Origin: JAUWNJ01 sp034190305
Lineage (GTDB): Bacteria > Planctomycetota > Phycisphaerae > SM23-33
Reading direction: 5' to 3'
Assembly (NCBI GenBank): GCA_034190305.1
Contig: JAXHSV010000195.1
Coordinates: forward strand, 1-6,056
DNA: 6,056 bases
Position numbers and translations under genes: made by a program. Of the stretch, positions 1-4,906 are shown piece after piece. Every line of letters starts with the position of its first letter. The stretch's first letter is position 1. The notes under the pieces were generated by a model. It was not told the DNA's origin and made no database searches. It was given only the letters and a program-made list of their open reading frames with translations.

Positions 1-33
1 GGTTGTCAACTCAACGATAAACTTCTTTTTCAT
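1..33 (-). CDS. N-terminus of an unidentified protein (partial)
   Basis: Reading leftward from an ATG at 33-31, eleven codons give MKKKFIVELTT before the window ends. The start is convincing because an AAAGGAGG Shine-Dalgarno (SD) site (complement of 41-48) sits 7 nt upstream of the ATG, the best one in the window. The gene is co-directional with the glycosyltransferase that ends at 91 and begins 57 nt after it, so co-transcription is possible. The opening (basic residues, then F-I-V-x-L-T) resembles the first residues of many IS630-type transposases, which often begin like M-K-K-x-x-V-x-L-T. Eleven residues cannot settle that, and it is only a suggestion. If it is an insertion sequence, its end would lie in 34-90. 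The product is otherwise unrecognised. Confidence 0.6.
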   Translation of the reverse strand, partial: MKKKFIVELTT

Positions 34-56
34 GGTACGGCCTCCTTTCCGGGTTA

Positions 57-73
57 AGGGTTCTATCAACCCT
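57..73 (-). other. Small hairpin between the glycosyltransferase and the next gene
   Basis: AGGGTT (57-62) and AACCCT (68-73) form a perfect 6-bp stem with a 5-nt loop, 18 nt past the glycosyltransferase stop codon at 91-93. No T-run follows on the minus strand, so it is not a proper intrinsic terminator. It could be a weak 3' end, an RNA stabiliser, or part of an insertion-sequence terminus. Confidence 0.25.
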
Positions 74-90
74 ATCGGCAAGAAGACCGT

Positions 91-1641
91 CTATTCTGAA
101 ATATAGCCGGGACAGTGTACTTTGGGCGTCGCTACGTTCAATTCCGGAGCTCCTGTGGGCTTTGTTGAATCGCTCCCACGTGTCAACCAGCCCGTTCTGT
201 GCGGTGTAACCCAGGCATACAGACCGATCCACAACAGTCCGACCAGCCAGAAAAAGCCGTAAACGTACATCCACAACACCTTGCTGCTGCGATAACGGAT
301 CGCGCAAAAAACCGCTGGAATACTGGCGGTAATAGCCGCGCCAAACATGGCGCGAGGCACGAACACCTCCGGCTTCCAGAGTAAGTACCCTAAAACGACA
401 AGTTTCATCACTTGCCCCAGTGTCAGGCTCATCCAGTGCAGGATCAGGTTCAGCCTGGTTCCCAGCGACGAGGAAACACGGAACTTCCGGAAGGCAAATC
501 CGGTCATGACCAGCGTCTCCCTGATGTTGCTCCTCGACCACCGCAGGAACATTTTGCATAGATCGCGATAGCGCGACGGAACTTTCGTATATGCCACGGC
601 ATTCCGCTGGAAGTGTACGTGGTAACCTTCGCAGAGGATCAGATTGGTCATAGCGCGGTCTTCGCCTATGTTTGCGATCTGCCCGCAGAAACGCTGATTC
701 AACCAGCGAGGCAACACCTCGGTCACGAGATTTCGGCGATATGCCGACAAGGCCCCGGGTGTGCACATGACCGTATTCACTTCGCTCTGGCTGGCTCGGA
801 TAAACTCGAAGCTGTATGCGAACGCATAGTACAGCATTCGAGGAATTGGTCCGTCAGCGCGGTTGAGGATACGGATATTTCCCGCAACGGCGCCGACCTT
901 ACGATCCCGCACCAGAGGGCTAACAAGGTTGCGGATCGTATGAGGCTCGACTTGTGAATCACTGTCGATAGTAACAAGGATCTCGCCTACGGCATGGAGA
1001 AATCCGGCATACAGAGCCCGACGTTTACCGCAATTCATCGTCTGATTAAGGGCAAAGATGACATGAGGAAACTCGTCCACCGCACATCGAATCCACTGCC
1101 ATGTGTCGTCCGTGCTCCCGTCGTTCACCACGATGACCCGGAGCTTTCCTTTCGGATAGTCGCTTACGGCGATGCTTCGTAACGTCTTTAGTACCTGTTC
1201 ACCTTCATTATAGGCGGGTACAACAACAGTACAGACTGGCAACTCGCGGTTGGAGCATGGAGCAGCAGGGTTGTATCGAAACACCAGGACAACTCGCCAA
1301 ATCAGGGCAAGAAGATTAGCCAAAAGCATAGCGCAGGCCACCCACGTCAGCACCTGACCAAGAAATCGGGAGCGCAGAACATGCAGAGCATCAGAGTATT
1401 CTGCCGAAGTGAGCCAAACGACAACCACCAGCATCAAAAGCCCGATCAGAACTGCAATCTTCATCACGAACTCGTGGCTCCCAATATCTTCCAACGAGGC
1501 AGAAGCATCCGAATGCCCGGGAGCATGCAAATCGCCCCCGGATAGTTCCGGCGAGACCTTATCGGGACTGGTCAGACCGACGTCCCCACAGCGACTTATA
1601 TTTCTATTTCGTAGGACCATGAGCGAAGGATAGCCTTTCAT
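91..1641 (-). CDS. Membrane family-2 glycosyltransferase (hyaluronan/chitin/poly-GlcNAc synthase-like)
   Basis: A 516-residue inner-membrane enzyme expected to transfer sugars from an activated nucleotide donor onto a growing polysaccharide and pass it across the membrane. Numbered from the ATG at 1641, hydrophobic segments lie at about 60-79 and 97-121. The GT-A domain follows, with VVVPAYNEG (139-147), VVNDGSTDD (aspartate 174), the metal-binding DSD (226-228), CTPGALSAYR (about 293-302), GED (326-328) and LRWSRSN (366-372). Further membrane segments are near 402-423, 431-449 and 458-479. This order matches NodC/HasA/PgaC-type GT2 synthases. The processive QxxRW motif is altered: it reads M-F-L-R-W, keeping R and W but not glutamine. 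The start is uncertain. GTG 1644 and ATG 1641 lack a clear SD site; the ATG at 1462 (residue 60) begins exactly at the first membrane helix, and the first 59 residues look disordered. The substrate cannot be told from sequence. A small gene lies 85 nt upstream on the same strand. Confidence 0.9.
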   Translation of the reverse strand: MKGYPSLMVLRNRNISRCGDVGLTSPDKVSPELSGGDLHAPGHSDASASLEDIGSHEFVMKIAVLIGLLMLVVVVWLTSAEYSDALHVLRSRFLGQVLTWVACAMLLANLLALIWRVVLVFRYNPAAPCSNRELPVCTVVVPAYNEGEQVLKTLRSIAVSDYPKGKLRVIVVNDGSTDDTWQWIRCAVDEFPHVIFALNQTMNCGKRRALYAGFLHAVGEILVTIDSDSQVEPHTIRNLVSPLVRDRKVGAVAGNIRILNRADGPIPRMLYYAFAYSFEFIRASQSEVNTVMCTPGALSAYRRNLVTEVLPRWLNQRFCGQIANIGEDRAMTNLILCEGYHVHFQRNAVAYTKVPSRYRDLCKMFLRWSRSNIRETLVMTGFAFRKFRVSSSLGTRLNLILHWMSLTLGQVMKLVVLGYLLWKPEVFVPRAMFGAAITASIPAVFCAIRYRSSKVLWMYVYGFFWLVGLLWIGLYAWVTPHRTGWLTRGSDSTKPTGAPELNVATPKVHCPGYISE

Positions 1642-1726
1642 CACTTCTGCACGAGGGTCTGTCTTTAGAATGCAAACTTACCCGCAAGGCCGGGAAACAA
1701 CTCCGGGCCGATACCTATACTATGAC

Positions 1727-1990
1727 TTAATTATACCCCCGCACGTCCGACTTTGTAACCGTGCAAATATCTTCGCCCGTATCTGAAGCCGCATAGACGG
1801 CGCCGCGAACCACCTTCCCGGTGTTCTCAATCAAGGTGCCGGCAACATCGGCGAGTCCTTCCACGGCAGTCTTCAGCACGTCTGAACCGGCCTATATTAC
1901 CGCCTGGACAGTGTTACCGACACCCTTGATAGCGCCAATAGCAGCCGTCTTCGCGGTTCTGCCCACACTTGAAAGAATAGACTTGCCCAT
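1727..1990 (-). pseudogene. Small alanine/valine-rich helical protein gene with an in-frame TAG at codon 33
   Basis: Reading leftward from the ATG at 1990 gives 32 residues beginning MGKSILSSVGRTAKTAAIG, then TAG (1894-1892). The same frame then stays open for 54 more codons to TAA at 1729-1727. A GGGGAG SD site (complement of 1998-2003) lies 7 nt before the ATG. The two halves look like one protein. Hydrophobic residues recur every three to four positions across the TAG (for example GNTVQAV before it and DVLKTAVEGLADVAG after it), with glycines and charges at intervals, suggesting a continuous amphipathic helix. The simplest reading is a nonsense mutation, since CAG, AAG, GAG or TGG is one change away. 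UAG readthrough, or a functional 32-residue cationic peptide, cannot be excluded. No reinitiation site with an SD is visible after the TAG. The family is not recognised. It sits 85 nt upstream of, and in line with, the glycosyltransferase gene. Confidence 0.5.
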
Positions 1991-1997
1991 AATCAAT

Positions 1998-2036
1998 CTC
2001 CCCTTCTTAATCCCGGCGAAACCGGCGGCCATTAAG
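1998..2036 (-). promoter_or_regulatory. SD site with hairpin immediately upstream, for the small interrupted gene
   Basis: The SD site GGGGAG is the complement of 1998-2003. Two nucleotides upstream in the transcript is the base of a hairpin: CTTAAT (complement of 2031-2036) pairs with ATTAAG (complement of 2006-2011), and inside it CCGG pairs with CCGG around a TTTCG loop. The stem does not bury the SD itself but abuts it, so it could affect ribosome access or protect the 5' end. Only the pairing is seen; a regulatory role is inferred. Confidence 0.4.
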
Positions 2037-2151
2037 GATAGACAGCCCGCCCGGATTGCCCCGGTTTACGACTTGACCTATGCCGCACCAGCCGCTCAAT
2101 CCACCCAATGCAGCATGATACGAATAGAAAATTCCGCCCGATTACAAAAAA

Positions 2152-2181
2152 ATGCTACAAGAGCCGCATGGCGTTTGTCAA
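2152..2181 (-). promoter_or_regulatory. Possible sigma-70-type promoter, minus strand
   Basis: TTGACA (complement of 2176-2181) is followed after 18 nt by TAGCAT (complement of 2152-2157). The -35 is a perfect consensus; the -10 keeps the key TA at the start and the final T. It points toward the small interrupted gene (ATG at 1990) and the glycosyltransferase beyond it, and would give a leader of about 150 nt. A second TTGACG lies slightly upstream on the same strand (complement of 2200-2205). No other gene in this stretch would use it. Confidence 0.4.
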
Positions 2182-2260
2182 TAGTTTTCTGCGAGCGATA
2201 GCGTCAAGTATTTTGTGTAAATTCTTAAATCGAGGCGGTTGCGTTGTCGCCTGAATGTGG

Positions 2261-2306
2261 CATGGGCGCCTTCCTACCTGCGGTAAGCAGGCAGGTCTCG
2301 CCCATG
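2261..2306. repeat. Long GC-rich hairpin with GCAGGCAGG arm
   Basis: Outer arms CATGGGCG (2261-2268) and CGCCCATG (2299-2306) pair perfectly. Inner arms CCTACCTGC (2273-2281) and GCAGGCAGG (2287-2295) pair at 8 of 9 positions around a GGTAA loop. The GCAGGCAGG arm recurs as palindromes elsewhere in the window (4251-4260 and, in shorter form, 4779-4797), so this may be a member of a dispersed palindromic repeat family. Its 3' arm can also pair with the terminator-like hairpin at 2337-2384. Confidence 0.6.
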
Positions 2307-2336
2307 TTGCTTATCCTGTGTAAATTTACGTCCATA

Positions 2337-2384
2337 CGCCTGATCACGGGCGAGACGCCCGTGTTACCCGTCAGGCGATTTTTT
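2337..2384 (+). terminator. Intrinsic-terminator-like hairpin
   Basis: CGCCTGA (2337-2343) pairs with TCAGGCG (2371-2377), and inside it CACGGGCG (2345-2352) pairs with CGCCCGTG (2356-2363) around an AGA loop. The structure is followed by A and six Ts (2379-2384), the textbook form of a Rho-independent terminator on the plus strand. No plus-strand gene precedes it in the window. It may end a small untranslated transcript, act as an attenuator for the PEP-CTERM gene 216 nt downstream, or be a repeat that happens to be followed by Ts. Confidence 0.6.
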
Positions 2385-2477
2385 CAACAACATCCGCTTC
2401 TCCATGTTTCCCGAAGCCTCTGCGGTTTGTCCGGAAAAAAATCATATATTTGGGTAGGCGCAAAGGGGGGGAGACAG

Positions 2478-2483
2478 TATAAT
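2478..2483 (+). promoter_or_regulatory. Possible -10 box for the PEP-CTERM gene
   Basis: A perfect TATAAT lies 116 nt before the chosen start codon. At the usual 17-nt spacing the -35 position reads TAGGCG, which is a poor match, so an activator or alternative sigma factor would be needed if this is a promoter. The evidence is only the hexamer and its position. Confidence 0.3.
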
Positions 2484-2584
2484 GCAAATTTAGTCGGGTC
2501 GTCTGGTATCAGAGTCGGGCAAGGCTGTCCGGGAGGTCTTGGTTAACGGTGCGGTTGCAGATATTATCAATCAAATGGGAAATC

Positions 2585-2590
2585 AGGAGG
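2585..2590 (+). promoter_or_regulatory. Ribosome binding site that fixes the PEP-CTERM start
   Basis: AGGAGG ends 9 nt before the ATG at 2600. It rules out the in-frame GTG at 2549, which would add 17 residues (including I-K-W-E-I-R-R-K) ahead of a proper signal peptide and has no SD of its own at the right spacing. Confidence 0.8.
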
Positions 2591-2599
2591 AAATCTATC

Positions 2600-3598
2600 A
2601 TGTTAAGGCTTATGAGTCTATCGATCGCCGCTGTAACATTGGTTTCATGGGTGATGCCGAGTTCAGTCGGGGCTGTTGTTTATACCTACTGGCAGGCGGG
2701 TACGAGTAATTGGAGCACAGGCTCCAGTTGGACTAACGGGGAACCCTATCACGGTTTTGGAACTAACGGCGCCGGTGCTTACGTCAACAACGGCGGAACG
2801 GTCCAGATAACCAATACCGGGGAGAGGTGCTATTTCCTCAACCTTGGACAGTATTCCGGTGACAGCGGATACGTGTCAATGAGCGCCGGAGACTTATACT
2901 CTGCCACGTCAACGTACGTCGGATGCTACGGTAATGGCTGGTTCACGCAGACCGGAGGGACGAATACGGTTGAGGACCATTTCTACGTCGGCGACTGGTC
3001 CGGTTCCAACGGGACATATGAACTCAAGGGCGGCGACTTCTCGGCGCAATGGGAGAGCGTCGGCAGGTACGGGACCGGAAAATTCATACAGACAGGGGGA
3101 ACGAACACTGCCGATTGGGATCTGATCCTCGGCGACGAATCCGGCTCGAACGGAGCGTATGAAATCTCCGGCGGAAATCTGGCCGTTAATTGGATTTTTA
3201 AAGTAGATACCCACGGGACGTTCACCGTCAAAGGCGACGACCCGGTCATCACGGTCAACAACAACTACCTCCAGTATGGCGCGCTGCAATCGCACCTCGA
3301 CAGCGGCGGTATCAGTACGATCAGCGTAGGTAATTTGGCCGCTTTCTATGCTGGTGGAACGTGGGACGTGGTAGATCTTGGCGGGGCGCCCCTGGGCGCC
3401 TTCGATATTCTCACCGCCGACGGCGGCATATCAGGCGCACCCGGTACGGTCAACCTGCCGGGACCGGGATGGGACTGGGAGATCGTATCCGGGGCAGGAA
3501 ATAGTGAAACGCTGCGGCTCACGCATGTTCCCGAGCCGGCAAGTCTCTCGCTGCTTATCCTCGGAGGGTTGGCGCTGATGCGACGTCGGCGACCGTAG
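2600..3598 (+). CDS. Secreted PEP-CTERM protein with beta-type repeats
   Basis: A 332-residue exported protein. Residues 1-25 are a signal peptide: short basic start, hydrophobic core, then SSVGA. From residue 34 the sequence is rich in G, S, T, N and Y with patterns such as SNWSTGSSWTNGE, AYVNNGGTVQI and QTGGTNT. Two roughly 47-residue units begin at QTGGTNT (residues 117 and 164). Such units are common in planctomycete surface proteins and probably form a beta-solenoid. The tail is a complete PEP-CTERM sorting signal: V-PEP (310-313), hydrophobic stretch SLSLLILGGLALM (315-327), then four arginines and proline at the very end. In characterised systems an exosortase recognises this tail and the protein reaches the outer surface, usually alongside exopolysaccharide genes; no exosortase gene is in this window. 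No catalytic domain is visible, so a structural or matrix role is inferred. It stands alone on the plus strand and converges with the gene ending at 3657. Confidence 0.93.
   Translation: MLRLMSLSIAAVTLVSWVMPSSVGAVVYTYWQAGTSNWSTGSSWTNGEPYHGFGTNGAGAYVNNGGTVQITNTGERCYFLNLGQYSGDSGYVSMSAGDLYSATSTYVGCYGNGWFTQTGGTNTVEDHFYVGDWSGSNGTYELKGGDFSAQWESVGRYGTGKFIQTGGTNTADWDLILGDESGSNGAYEISGGNLAVNWIFKVDTHGTFTVKGDDPVITVNNNYLQYGALQSHLDSGGISTISVGNLAAFYAGGTWDVVDLGGAPLGAFDILTADGGISGAPGTVNLPGPGWDWEIVSGAGNSETLRLTHVPEPASLSLLILGGLALMRRRRP
2948..3229 (+). repeat. Two tandem 47-codon units in the PEP-CTERM protein
   Basis: Unit 1 covers 2948-3088 and unit 2 covers 3089-3229. Both start with QTGGTNT and share GD, then SGSNG, YE and GG at matching positions; the last third is diverged. 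The DNA of the two units differs at many silent positions, so the duplication is old and the protein pattern has been kept. Partial half-units precede them (around residues 84-116). Confidence 0.7.
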
Positions 3599-3605
3599 AT
3601 TCGCA

Positions 3606-3625
3606 AACCCCGTGGTTACGGGGTT
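3606..3625. terminator. Hairpin between convergent genes
   Basis: AACCCCGT (3606-3613) and ACGGGGTT (3618-3625) form a perfect 8-bp stem with a GGTT loop, 8 nt after the PEP-CTERM stop codon. It lies in the 58-nt gap between two convergent genes, the usual place for a shared terminator. No T-run follows on either strand (a T-run for the minus strand comes before the stem, complement of 3641-3646), so termination efficiency is doubtful. Confidence 0.4.
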
Positions 3626-3656
3626 CCGGGAGACATTGTAAAAAAGTCGCTTAGGT

Positions 3657-4196
3657 TTAGTTGCACCTTTGTTGCCCCGCAGCGGTAGATGGTTGGGATG
3701 TAGGCTGCGTCGTCGGTGAAGGATCGACCAGTTTCGCCTTCAGTTCCATCAGTCTCTCGGCTCGTTCGGTCGGCGTAAGTTTCCGCAAGGTCTGACGCTG
3801 CTCCGGCGTGAGGCGTGAGACGACCTTCTTCAACCACGACGCCCGCTCCAGGTAGGCTTGTCTCTGCCTAGGGGTGAGCCGGTGGAATTCTTCAGCCGCC
3901 TCCATGAGTTCGAGTTGTTTACGCCCGTCCTGCTTCAGAAAGGCGTAATATCGCTCGCGCAGGCTGCGAAGTTTCTCCGGCGTCATTGAACGCCAGAGTT
4001 TCTTATTCTGATTCAGTTCGGCTACCAGCGTTCCGGAAAGTTCCTTTTCCAGCGCTTGCTTTAGCATGAGTTGCCGGACCTTGCTTCCGGGAACTTTGCT
4101 CGGGTCGCGCTTCGAGGCGCCCCCGGCGGCATGGGCGTTCGACAGTAGCATCGCCGACGCTATCGCAACTACGATTATGTGTGCATATCTCGACAT
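3657..4196 (-). CDS. Secreted helical LTPxQR-repeat protein (DUF3106/Spy-like)
   Basis: A 179-residue protein with a signal peptide: MSRYAH, hydrophobic core IIVVAIASAMLLSNA, and a likely cut after AHA (residue 23). The mature part is charged and helical. It contains recurring short motifs: W-x-x-MTPEKLRSLRERYYAFL (68-87), LTPRQRQAYLERASWL (107-122), LTPEQRQTLRKL (129-140) and LTPTERAERL (140-149). Such motifs are typical of DUF3106 and of the Spy/CpxP group of small periplasmic proteins. The C-terminus (from about 159) is a low-complexity proline/threonine/glutamine stretch. It is the last gene of the sigma/anti-sigma operon, 67 nt after the anti-sigma stop. Its export and its position suggest it takes part in envelope sensing or is a target of the circuit; this is inference. 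The RBS is weak (AGGGA about 12 nt before the ATG). Confidence 0.8.
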   Translation of the reverse strand: MSRYAHIIVVAIASAMLLSNAHAAGGASKRDPSKVPGSKVRQLMLKQALEKELSGTLVAELNQNKKLWRSMTPEKLRSLRERYYAFLKQDGRKQLELMEAAEEFHRLTPRQRQAYLERASWLKKVVSRLTPEQRQTLRKLTPTERAERLMELKAKLVDPSPTTQPTSQPSTAAGQQRCN

Positions 4197-4210
4197 ATTT
4201 ACGTTACATC

Positions 4211-4260
4211 CCTGCCTGCCCTTAGTATCTGTGCCTCAGTGTCGAAGACCGGCAGGCAGG
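4211..4260. repeat. Perfect 10-bp inverted repeat CCTGCCTGCC / GGCAGGCAGG
   Basis: CCTGCCTGCC (4211-4220) and GGCAGGCAGG (4251-4260) are exact reverse complements with 30 nt between. They fill most of the 67-nt gap between the anti-sigma gene and the secreted-protein gene. In the shared transcript they would form a strong stem that could protect either message or attenuate the downstream gene. The sequence also matches the arm of the hairpin at 2261-2306. Confidence 0.65.
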
Positions 4261-4263
4261 TCC

Positions 4264-4830
4264 TCATTTTTCAATTTCAACCAGCGCCGACAGCGTTTCT
4301 GCATCGGCAAGGTCGCGTACCTGCTGGTATTGGTCCACCTGGTCATAGTGGTTAAACAGCGTCAGGTTCTGCACGACAAATCGGTCCTCTTCCGGAACGT
4401 CCTTTAGTATCGCGGCGATCCTGGCCTTCATAGCCTCCATGCCGACGGCGGGGGGTGGAACCTGTGTTTCCCGCCCGCCGAACCGAAGCGCAAGTATTAT
4501 ACATGCCGCAGCCGCCAAAGACCCGACGAATTTTGCCGCTCGGACCAGACGCTTTCGCCTGTGTGTCCGCCTGACGGACAGGTAGGCTGAACGGACAATC
4601 CGGTCGGTCAGGTCCCGCTGAGGCACGACCGGTTCGAGAAGCCCCGCCAGGCGATCAACCGCGCCGAATTGACGGGCGGCTTCACGCCAGGACCGATCGG
4701 TTTCCACCAGATCGGCTACGCGCTGAGCCTGAAGACCCGACAACTCGCCGTCCATCCACGCGAGAAGTTCTTCAATGTCTGCCTGGCGGTCAGGCAGGTC
4801 GGATTGTCTGTTCAAACCTTTGTTACTCAT
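4264..4830 (-). CDS. Single-pass membrane anti-sigma-like protein
   Basis: A 188-residue protein encoded 76 nt after the ECF sigma gene on the same strand, the classic position for its anti-sigma factor. Residues 18-68 (EELLAWMDGELSGLQAQRVADL and on) resemble the N-terminal helical domain of zinc-type anti-sigma factors, which bind the sigma factor in the cytoplasm. The zinc ligands of that family (HxxxCxxC) are absent; the only cysteine is at 110, in the membrane segment. A basic stretch (RRTHRRKRLVRAAK, 87-100) leads into one hydrophobic segment (about 101-117), followed by an outside domain of about 70 residues ending in acidic helices. The topology is therefore N-in, C-out, right for relaying an envelope signal. 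Two short DNA palindromes fall inside the gene, encoding residues 12-18 and 84-89. The start ATG has only a weak RBS (GGTG). Assignment rests on context, topology and the N-terminal pattern. Confidence 0.75.
   Translation of the reverse strand: MSNKGLNRQSDLPDRQADIEELLAWMDGELSGLQAQRVADLVETDRSWREAARQFGAVDRLAGLLEPVVPQRDLTDRIVRSAYLSVRRTHRRKRLVRAAKFVGSLAAAACIILALRFGGRETQVPPPAVGMEAMKARIAAILKDVPEEDRFVVQNLTLFNHYDQVDQYQQVRDLADAETLSALVEIEK
4564..4580. repeat. Palindrome TGTCCG-CCTGA-CGGACA inside the anti-sigma gene
   Basis: A perfect 6-bp stem with a 5-nt loop, followed directly by GGTAGGC. It encodes part of the arginine-rich stretch just before the membrane segment (residues 84-89). Hairpins of the TGTCCG...CGGACAGGTAGG form are, as far as I recall, a repeat type seen in planctomycete-like genomes; its presence in a coding region is noted in the findings. 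Confidence 0.45.
4779..4797. repeat. Palindrome CTGCCTG-GCGGT-CAGGCAG inside the anti-sigma gene
   Basis: A perfect 7-bp stem with a 5-nt loop. On the minus strand it encodes LPDRQAD (residues 12-18), an N-terminal linker just before the predicted sigma-binding domain. The arm CAGGCAG is the core of the other GCAGGCAGG palindromes in this window. Confidence 0.55.
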
Positions 4831-4906
4831 AAATCACACCGTTTGCGTTCCGCCCCGCTGCGACAGGATCGGCGATTCCAACATTTCCTTAAACAATGTT
4901 CTTTCC

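Larger units (their letters stand above)
1991..2599. other. Intergenic region between the divergent small gene and PEP-CTERM gene
   Basis: About 600 bases with no believable gene. Open frames here, such as a 100-codon plus-strand frame at 2244-2546, run through hairpins and have a composition unlike protein. The region holds divergent leaders: the minus-strand promoter and hairpin for the small gene, then two strong hairpins (2261-2306 and 2337-2384), an A/T-rich patch (about 2434-2450) and a TATAAT at 2478-2483 that may serve the PEP-CTERM gene. TGTGTAAATT occurs twice in the same direction (2214-2223 and 2317-2326), bracketing the first hairpin. Confidence 0.6.

Noticed and set aside
1821..2201. 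126-codon plus-strand open frame
   Set aside because: It overlaps the small minus-strand gene almost exactly in antisense, has no SD, and continues into the non-coding leader. The minus frame has the better start and a protein-like pattern.
2244..2546. 100-codon plus-strand open frame before the PEP-CTERM gene
   Set aside because: It runs through two hairpins including a terminator-like structure, has no SD, and its translation follows the palindromes.
2983..3295. Minus-strand open frames of 93 and 128 codons opposite the PEP-CTERM gene
   Set aside because: Shadows produced by the biased codons of the repeat region; no SD, and the plus-strand protein has a signal peptide and sorting tail.
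4834..4884. 16-codon leader peptide frame (MLESPILSQRGGTQTV) between sigma and anti-sigma genes
   Set aside because: AAGGAA touches the ATG with no spacing, so it cannot act as an SD; the frame is also the tail of a longer shadow of the sigma gene.
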